DNA of 9,841 nucleotides. Origin: JBKJML01 sp046596415 (GTDB lineage Bacteria; Actinomycetota; Thermoleophilia; Gaiellales; Gaiellaceae). The stretch spans positions 1 through 9,841 of the forward strand of contig JBKJML010000048.1 of NCBI GenBank assembly GCA_046596415.1, in the 5' to 3' direction. The position numbers were made by a program, and so were the translations under genes. The stretch's first letter is position 1; each line of letters begins with the position of its first letter. Positions 6,357 to 9,841 of this stretch are shown in pieces. The notes under the pieces are model-generated. The model searched no databases. It saw nothing but the letters and a program-made list of their open reading frames with translations, and was not told the origin of the DNA.

Positions 6357-6821
6357 TCAGTCGTCCGATGGTAGCCGCGAGATCATCGTCCACGACCCGT
6401 CGTCGGTCTCGGCGACCTGCTCGAAACCGTGTTTCTCGTAGAGCTTCAGCGACGGGTTCGTCGGGTCGACGCTGAGGCTGAGCGCGGGGCGCCCTTCGGC
6501 GCGTGCCCGCCGGCAGAGCGCGACGAGTAGCTCGTCGCCGAACCCCTTGCCGCGCGCTCCGGGCACGACGGCGATCGCGAGCTCTGGTGTCTGCTCGTCG
6601 ATGAAGCCGTAGCCCGGCTCACGGTCGGTGAAGAGGCGATACCAGGCAGCGCCGACCGGGAAGCCGTTTTCGAGTGCGATCACAGCCGCGTCGCCGGGTC
6701 GCCCCCAACCCTTCACGTAGCGACCCGTCACCGCCCCTGCCGCACGCTCGCGCCAGTAATAGGCGTGGTGGAGCATGTCTCGGAGGAAGCGGACGTCCGT
6801 CGGCAATCCCTTCCTGATCAC
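6357..6821 (-). CDS. GNAT-family N-acetyltransferase
   Basis: The product (154 residues, usual size for a single GNAT domain) should transfer an acetyl group from acetyl-CoA to an amine on an unknown acceptor. The acetyl-CoA-binding motif A is clear: ELAIAVVPGARGKGFGDELL (80-99), with the pyrophosphate-binding R-G-K-G-F-G at 90-95. Motif B follows as VDPTNPSLKLYEKHGF (118-133), with the conserved Asn and LYEKHGF strand. The N-terminal part (about 1-30) is rich in Arg and His, including HHAYYWRER. The GTG at 6821 overlaps the stop of the VOC gene by 4 nt (GTGA), a classic coupling arrangement. It sits between E2 and E3 of an acyl-CoA-producing complex, but no functional link can be shown. Confidence 0.9.
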   Translation of the reverse strand: MIRKGLPTDVRFLRDMLHHAYYWRERAAGAVTGRYVKGWGRPGDAAVIALENGFPVGAAWYRLFTDREPGYGFIDEQTPELAIAVVPGARGKGFGDELLVALCRRARAEGRPALSLSVDPTNPSLKLYEKHGFEQVAETDDGSWTMISRLPSDD

Positions 6822-7156
6822 TGCGCGGAAAGCTCTTGCGCGAGTTGGATCCGGTTTCCGTCCGGGTCGAACACGTCCACGAGGCGCATCTCCCCGGTGA
6901 GCTCGAAGACGACGCCGACCTCCACTCCCGCCTCGCGCAGACGCTCGGCCTCGGCCTTCACGTCCGGTACCTCGACGTGCGCGACCCCGCCGTCCTCGGG
7001 CTCACCGAGTGCGAGGCCGATGTCGGCGCCGCCCCGCTCGAGGCGTGCCCAGCCGCTCTCGGTGTCGAAGTAGGTCAGCTCGAACCCGAGCAGGTCGCCG
7101 TAGAAGCGACGTGCCGCGTCCAGATCTCGAACGCGGTACCAGATCGGCGAGCTCAC
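6818..7156 (-). CDS. VOC-superfamily (glyoxalase/bleomycin-resistance fold) protein
   Basis: The product has 112 residues, the normal size for a single VOC domain of paired beta-alpha-beta-beta-beta modules that usually dimerises. The first module is the DLDAARRFYGDLLGFEL block (11-27), with GLALGE (47-52) closing it. The second starts at GGVAHVEVPDV (57-67), continues through KAEAERLREAGVEV (67-80) and ends in the FDPDGNRIQL signature (97-106). H60 is a plausible metal ligand, but the usual Glu in the last strand is Gln (Q104), and no His is present at the first ligand position. It may therefore be metal-free or a binding protein rather than a glyoxalase. The GTG at 7156 overlaps the E2 stop by 4 nt (GTGA). 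The frame is open further upstream, but that stretch lies wholly inside the E2 gene and shows no VOC homology. Confidence 0.88.
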   Translation of the reverse strand: MSSPIWYRVRDLDAARRFYGDLLGFELTYFDTESGWARLERGGADIGLALGEPEDGGVAHVEVPDVKAEAERLREAGVEVGVVFELTGEMRLVDVFDPDGNRIQLAQELSAQ

Positions 7157-8430
7157 AGCGCCAGCGCCGGCTCTTCGAGCAGCTCCTTGACCGTGCGAAG
7201 GAACTCCGCACCGTCGGCACCGTCGATCGCCCGATGGTCGCAGGTGATCGTGATCGTCAGCATCGGGGCGACCACAACCTGACCGTCGCGGGCGACAGCC
7301 TTCTGCTCCGTCGAGCCCACCGCGAGGATCGCCGCCTGAGGCGGGTTGAGCACCGCGATGAACTGCTCGACGCCGAACGGGCCAAGATTCGAGATCGTGA
7401 ACGTGCCGTCCTCGAGGTCGGCCCGCTTGAGCTTGCCGTCGCGAGCGCGCTCGACAAGGGCGGCGCGGTCGGCGGCGATCTCCGCGATCGACTTGCGCTC
7501 GGCATCGCGAATGACGGGCACGACGAGCCCGCCGGGCGCAGCGACCGCGATCCCGACATGCGCCCACGGAAAACGGTGGATCGCGTCGCCGACGAAGTGG
7601 GCGTTCACCGCCGGATGGCGGCGGAGCGCGGCGGCGCAGACCTTCGTCAACAGGTCGCCGACCGTCGGCTTCGTCTCGCCCGCCTGGAGCCGGGCCACGA
7701 GCCGCTCGCGCAACTCGAGCGCGCGGGTCATGTCGACCGAACTCGTGAGCTGGAAGACCGGCGCCTGCCACGCCTCGGTGAGGCGGCGAGCGATCGTCTT
7801 GCGCGTCGAGGTGAGCTCGATCACTTCGACCTCGCCGCTACGCGGCTGCGCTGCGGTGCCTGGGACGGCTTCGGCGGGCGCCGGAGCGGCTTCGGCGCGC
7901 TCGACGTCCTCGGCGACGATCCTGCCGTCCGGTCCCGTGCCGCCGACTCCGGTCAGGTCGATGCCGCGCTCGCGGGCGATCCGGCGGGCGAGCGGCGATG
8001 CCTTGACGCGCTCGCCCGAGCCTGCTTCGGCGGAGCCGTTCGCCGGTGCCGCCTCGGCCTTGGCCGCTGCCGCCTGCCGGCCCTCAGCACGATCGGGCTC
8101 GCGCGCGGGCGCCTCGGCGGGCTTCTCGGCGCTCTGCGGCGCGCCTTCGTCGCCGTCGCTGCCCGCTGCCGGCTTCTCGACCGAGACCTCTTCGCCCTCG
8201 GCGCCGATCATGCCGATCGTGCGACCGACCTCGACCTCACCCGACGTGACGGCGATCTTCAGCAGCACACCGGCGGCCTCGGCCTCGACCTCCTGGGTCA
8301 CCTTGTCGGTGTCGAGCTCGTAGAGCGGATCGCCCTTTGCAACCTGGTCGCCCTCGGCCTTCAGCCACTTGACGATCGTGCCGGACTCCATCCCCTGTCC
8401 GAGACGGGGAAGCTTGACCTCAGTCGCCAT
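7153..8430 (-). CDS. Dihydrolipoamide acyltransferase (E2) of a 2-oxo acid dehydrogenase complex
   Basis: E2 forms the structural core, carries the acyl group on lipoyl-lysine and transfers it to CoA. In 425 residues it has one lipoyl domain (about 1-80) with lipoylation site K43 in ELDTDKVTQE. An Ala/Glu/Pro-rich flexible linker follows (about 85-140). The peripheral-subunit binding domain is VKASPLARRIARERGIDL ... GPDGRIVAEDV (142-176). After a second Ala/Pro linker comes the catalytic domain (about 200-425), with TISNLGPFGVEQF (345-357) and the active site CDHRAIDG (H399, D403). The ATG at 8430 overlaps the E1 beta end by 11 nt and begins directly at the lipoyl domain (ATEVKLPRLGQGMESG). 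An upstream in-frame ATG at 8556 would add an Arg/Ser-rich stretch lying inside E1 beta and is rejected. Substrate class (pyruvate, branched-chain, acetoin) is not settled by sequence alone. Confidence 0.96.
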   Translation of the reverse strand: MATEVKLPRLGQGMESGTIVKWLKAEGDQVAKGDPLYELDTDKVTQEVEAEAAGVLLKIAVTSGEVEVGRTIGMIGAEGEEVSVEKPAAGSDGDEGAPQSAEKPAEAPAREPDRAEGRQAAAAKAEAAPANGSAEAGSGERVKASPLARRIARERGIDLTGVGGTGPDGRIVAEDVERAEAAPAPAEAVPGTAAQPRSGEVEVIELTSTRKTIARRLTEAWQAPVFQLTSSVDMTRALELRERLVARLQAGETKPTVGDLLTKVCAAALRRHPAVNAHFVGDAIHRFPWAHVGIAVAAPGGLVVPVIRDAERKSIAEIAADRAALVERARDGKLKRADLEDGTFTISNLGPFGVEQFIAVLNPPQAAILAVGSTEQKAVARDGQVVVAPMLTITITCDHRAIDGADGAEFLRTVKELLEEPALAL

Positions 8431-9409
8431 TGCGACCAACGGTGCGACGGATCGCCGCCAGAACATCCGCGGCGTGCGGGACGACGAACTGCTCCATCTG
8501 CGGTGCGAAGGCGAGCGGCGCGAACTTCGAGCCGACGCGTTCGACCGGCGCGTCAAGATAGTCGAACGCGCCGTACTGGATCACGGCGGCGAGCTCCGCG
8601 CCGAAGCCCATCCTGGTCACGGCCTCATGGGCGGTGACGGCACGGGTCGTCTTCTTGACCGAGGCGACGATCGCGTCCTCGTCGAGCGGCAGCAGCGTCC
8701 GCGGGTCGAGCACCTCGACCGAGATGCCTTCCTGCTCCGCCTCCACCGCGGCCTTCAGCGACTCGTGCACCATCGGCCCCGTCGCGACCACCGTCACGTC
8801 CTCGCCCTCACGATGGATGCGGGCCTTGCCGAGCGGGATCGGCTCGAAGTCGCCCTCGGCAACCTCCTCCTTCACCGGATAGAGCAGCCGGTGCTCGAAG
8901 AAGAGGACCGGGTTGTCGTCGTAGATCGACGACCAGAGCAGACCGCGCGCGTCGGATGGCGTCGACGGGAAGACGACCTTCAACCCCGGTACATGGACGA
9001 ACCACGCCTCGAGCTGCTGCGCATGCTGGGCGCCCGGCGACCAGCCGGCGCCACCCTGGGTGCGGATCGTGAGCGGCACCTTGAGTTGCCCGCCGGACAT
9101 CGTCCGGTGCTTCGCCGCCTGGTTGACGATCTGCTCCATCGAGACGGTCAGGAAGTCCTCGTACATGATCTCGACGACCGGGCGCATGCCCTGCAGCGCG
9201 GCGCCGATCCCGGCCCCGGCCAGCGCGATCTCGGAGATCGGCGTGTTGCGGACCCGCTCGGGGCCGAACTCGTCCAGCATCCCCTGTGTCACGCCCATCG
9301 AGCCACCCATCTCGGCGATGTCCTCACCCATGATGAAAACGTCGTCGTCCTCGCGCATGGCACGGCTGAGCGTCTCGCGGACGGCCTCGCGGTAGGAAAG
9401 GCTAGGCAT
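8420..9409 (-). CDS. 2-oxo acid (pyruvate/branched-chain/acetoin) dehydrogenase E1 component, beta subunit
   Basis: With E1 alpha this forms the alpha2-beta2 thiamine-diphosphate enzyme that decarboxylates the 2-oxo acid and reductively acylates lipoyl-E2. The 329 residues match the family (about 325-340). Seen are GEDIAEMGGSMGVTQG (28-43), the NTPISE block with the TPP-activating E60, the EDFLTVSMEQIVNQAAK stretch (84-100), the RTQGGAGWSPGAQHAQ segment with catalytic-type H129, and the transketolase C-terminal domain with LDPRTLLPLD. The start ATG at 9409 overlaps the E1 alpha stop by 8 nt, and the stop overlaps the E2 start by 11 nt, so translation is likely coupled. There is no strong Shine-Dalgarno. 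AcoB/PdhB-type enzymes share these motifs, so no specific symbol is given. Confidence 0.96.
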   Translation of the reverse strand: MPSLSYREAVRETLSRAMREDDDVFIMGEDIAEMGGSMGVTQGMLDEFGPERVRNTPISEIALAGAGIGAALQGMRPVVEIMYEDFLTVSMEQIVNQAAKHRTMSGGQLKVPLTIRTQGGAGWSPGAQHAQQLEAWFVHVPGLKVVFPSTPSDARGLLWSSIYDDNPVLFFEHRLLYPVKEEVAEGDFEPIPLGKARIHREGEDVTVVATGPMVHESLKAAVEAEQEGISVEVLDPRTLLPLDEDAIVASVKKTTRAVTAHEAVTRMGFGAELAAVIQYGAFDYLDAPVERVGSKFAPLAFAPQMEQFVVPHAADVLAAIRRTVGRNGD

Positions 9410-9841
9410 AGACGTACTTCAAGGCGTCCTCGGGACGAGGGTCGGTCGCGTCCTCCTTCGAGAACCGCACCGACTCCTCCACGACCGCCGTCACCTCGGT
9501 GTCGACTGCCTCGAACTCCTCGTCCGAGAGGCCGAGCCGCTCGCGGAGGAGCGTGATCGGATCCTGCGTCTCCCGCAGCTTCTTCGCCTGGCCCTTGGGG
9601 CGGTAGACCTGCGGATCGCCGATGTAGTGACCCTGAAGTCGCTGCGTCTGGACGACCATGAAGGTCGGGCCCTTGCCACTGCGCGCGTACTCGAGCGCCG
9701 CCGTGGCGGCGTCGTACACGGCCTCGACGTCCTGGCCGTCGACGTCGACGGTGCGCATGTCGTAGGCGAGCCCGCGCGATGCGACGTCCTTGACGGCCAT
9801 GTGCTGGGAGCGCGGCGTCGACTCGGCCCAGTCGTTGTTCT
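9402..9841 (-). CDS. 2-oxo acid dehydrogenase E1 component, alpha subunit, 5' end beyond window
   Basis: The visible 145 residues are the C-terminal part of a subunit usually about 320-360 long. They begin in the middle of the thiamine-diphosphate/Mg motif: the first residues, NNDWAESTPRSQH, include the conserved Asn pair and the STP-RSQ stretch. Next come VDVDGQDVEAVYDAA, the GKGPTFMVVQTQRLQGHYIGDPQVYR region (the conserved RxxGHxxxDPxxYR loop at the active-site entrance) and DPITLLRERL. The overlap with E1 beta is 8 nt. An internal ATG at 9800 is not the true start, because homology continues unbroken to the window edge. It is the first visible gene of the dehydrogenase operon; the promoter lies outside. 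Confidence 0.95.
   Translation of the reverse strand, partial: NNDWAESTPRSQHMAVKDVASRGLAYDMRTVDVDGQDVEAVYDAATAALEYARSGKGPTFMVVQTQRLQGHYIGDPQVYRPKGQAKKLRETQDPITLLRERLGLSDEEFEAVDTEVTAVVEESVRFSKEDATDPRPEDALKYVYA

Noticed and set aside
8431..8556. N-terminal extension of E2 to an ATG at 8556
   Set aside because: The added residues are an Arg/Ser-rich shadow of the E1 beta C-terminus; the lipoyl domain begins directly at the ATG at 8430.
7009..8637. A 542-codon open frame on the plus strand opposite E2 and VOC, and similar long plus-strand frames at 4213-5403, 5440-6441 and 8369-9556
   Set aside because: They lie antisense to genes with full family motifs, are rich in Arg/Asp/Leu as expected for complementary frames of high-GC genes, and show no recognisable domain.
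1..9841. Defence islands, CRISPR arrays, insertion sequences, phage genes or an unknown multi-gene system
   Set aside because: Every stretch of coding length is explained by housekeeping or accessory metabolic genes. No spaced direct repeats, transposase motifs or nuclease/helicase domains were seen.

Overview
This 9.8 kb window comes from a high-GC bacterial chromosome. Several features suggest an actinobacterium, possibly of the Thermoleophilia type: strong G/C in third codon positions, TANNNT-type -10 boxes placed so that start codons lie at or near the transcript 5' end, GTG starts, and a LytR-CpsA-Psr wall protein. The lineage is an inference; there is no rRNA or complete tRNA to fix it.

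Left block (1-2549, minus strand). In transcription order this holds a 77-residue putative membrane protein with a His-rich tail, a HisC-type PLP aminotransferase starting 7 nt after it, and, 70 nt further on, an LCP cell-wall glycopolymer ligase that runs off the left edge.

Divergent intergenic region (2550-2754, 205 nt). It separates the left block from an MFS exporter gene on the plus strand. It holds two outward-facing putative promoters with the same geometry (-10 box, 6 nt, start codon), a perfect 13-bp tandem duplication, a perfect 12-bp inverted repeat and further weaker hairpins. It is the least explained non-coding stretch in the window.

Middle (2755-4014, plus strand). One MFS_3-type drug or siderophore exporter. 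Its stop codon lies directly against the stop codon of the convergent methyltransferase gene, with no spacer.

Right block (4015-9841, minus strand). This is a compact 2-oxo acid dehydrogenase operon in the order E1 alpha (partial at right edge), E1 beta, E2, VOC/glyoxalase-fold protein, GNAT acetyltransferase, E3 dihydrolipoyl dehydrogenase, and zinc-ribbon SAM methyltransferase. Junctions are overlaps of 8, 11, 4 and 4 nt, then a 23-nt gap with a good Shine-Dalgarno, then zero spacing. E1, E2 and E3 together would oxidatively decarboxylate a 2-oxo acid (pyruvate, a branched-chain 2-oxo acid, or acetoin), pass the acyl group via lipoyl-E2 to CoA, and regenerate lipoate through E3 with NAD. 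The VOC, GNAT and methyltransferase proteins are passengers with no assigned role in the complex, although the tight junctions imply co-expression.

Overall this is mostly ordinary core metabolism. I see no CRISPR, phage, insertion sequence or defence system. The points most worth a second look are the structured divergent intergenic region, the unannotated small His-tailed protein, and the passenger genes inside the dehydrogenase operon.
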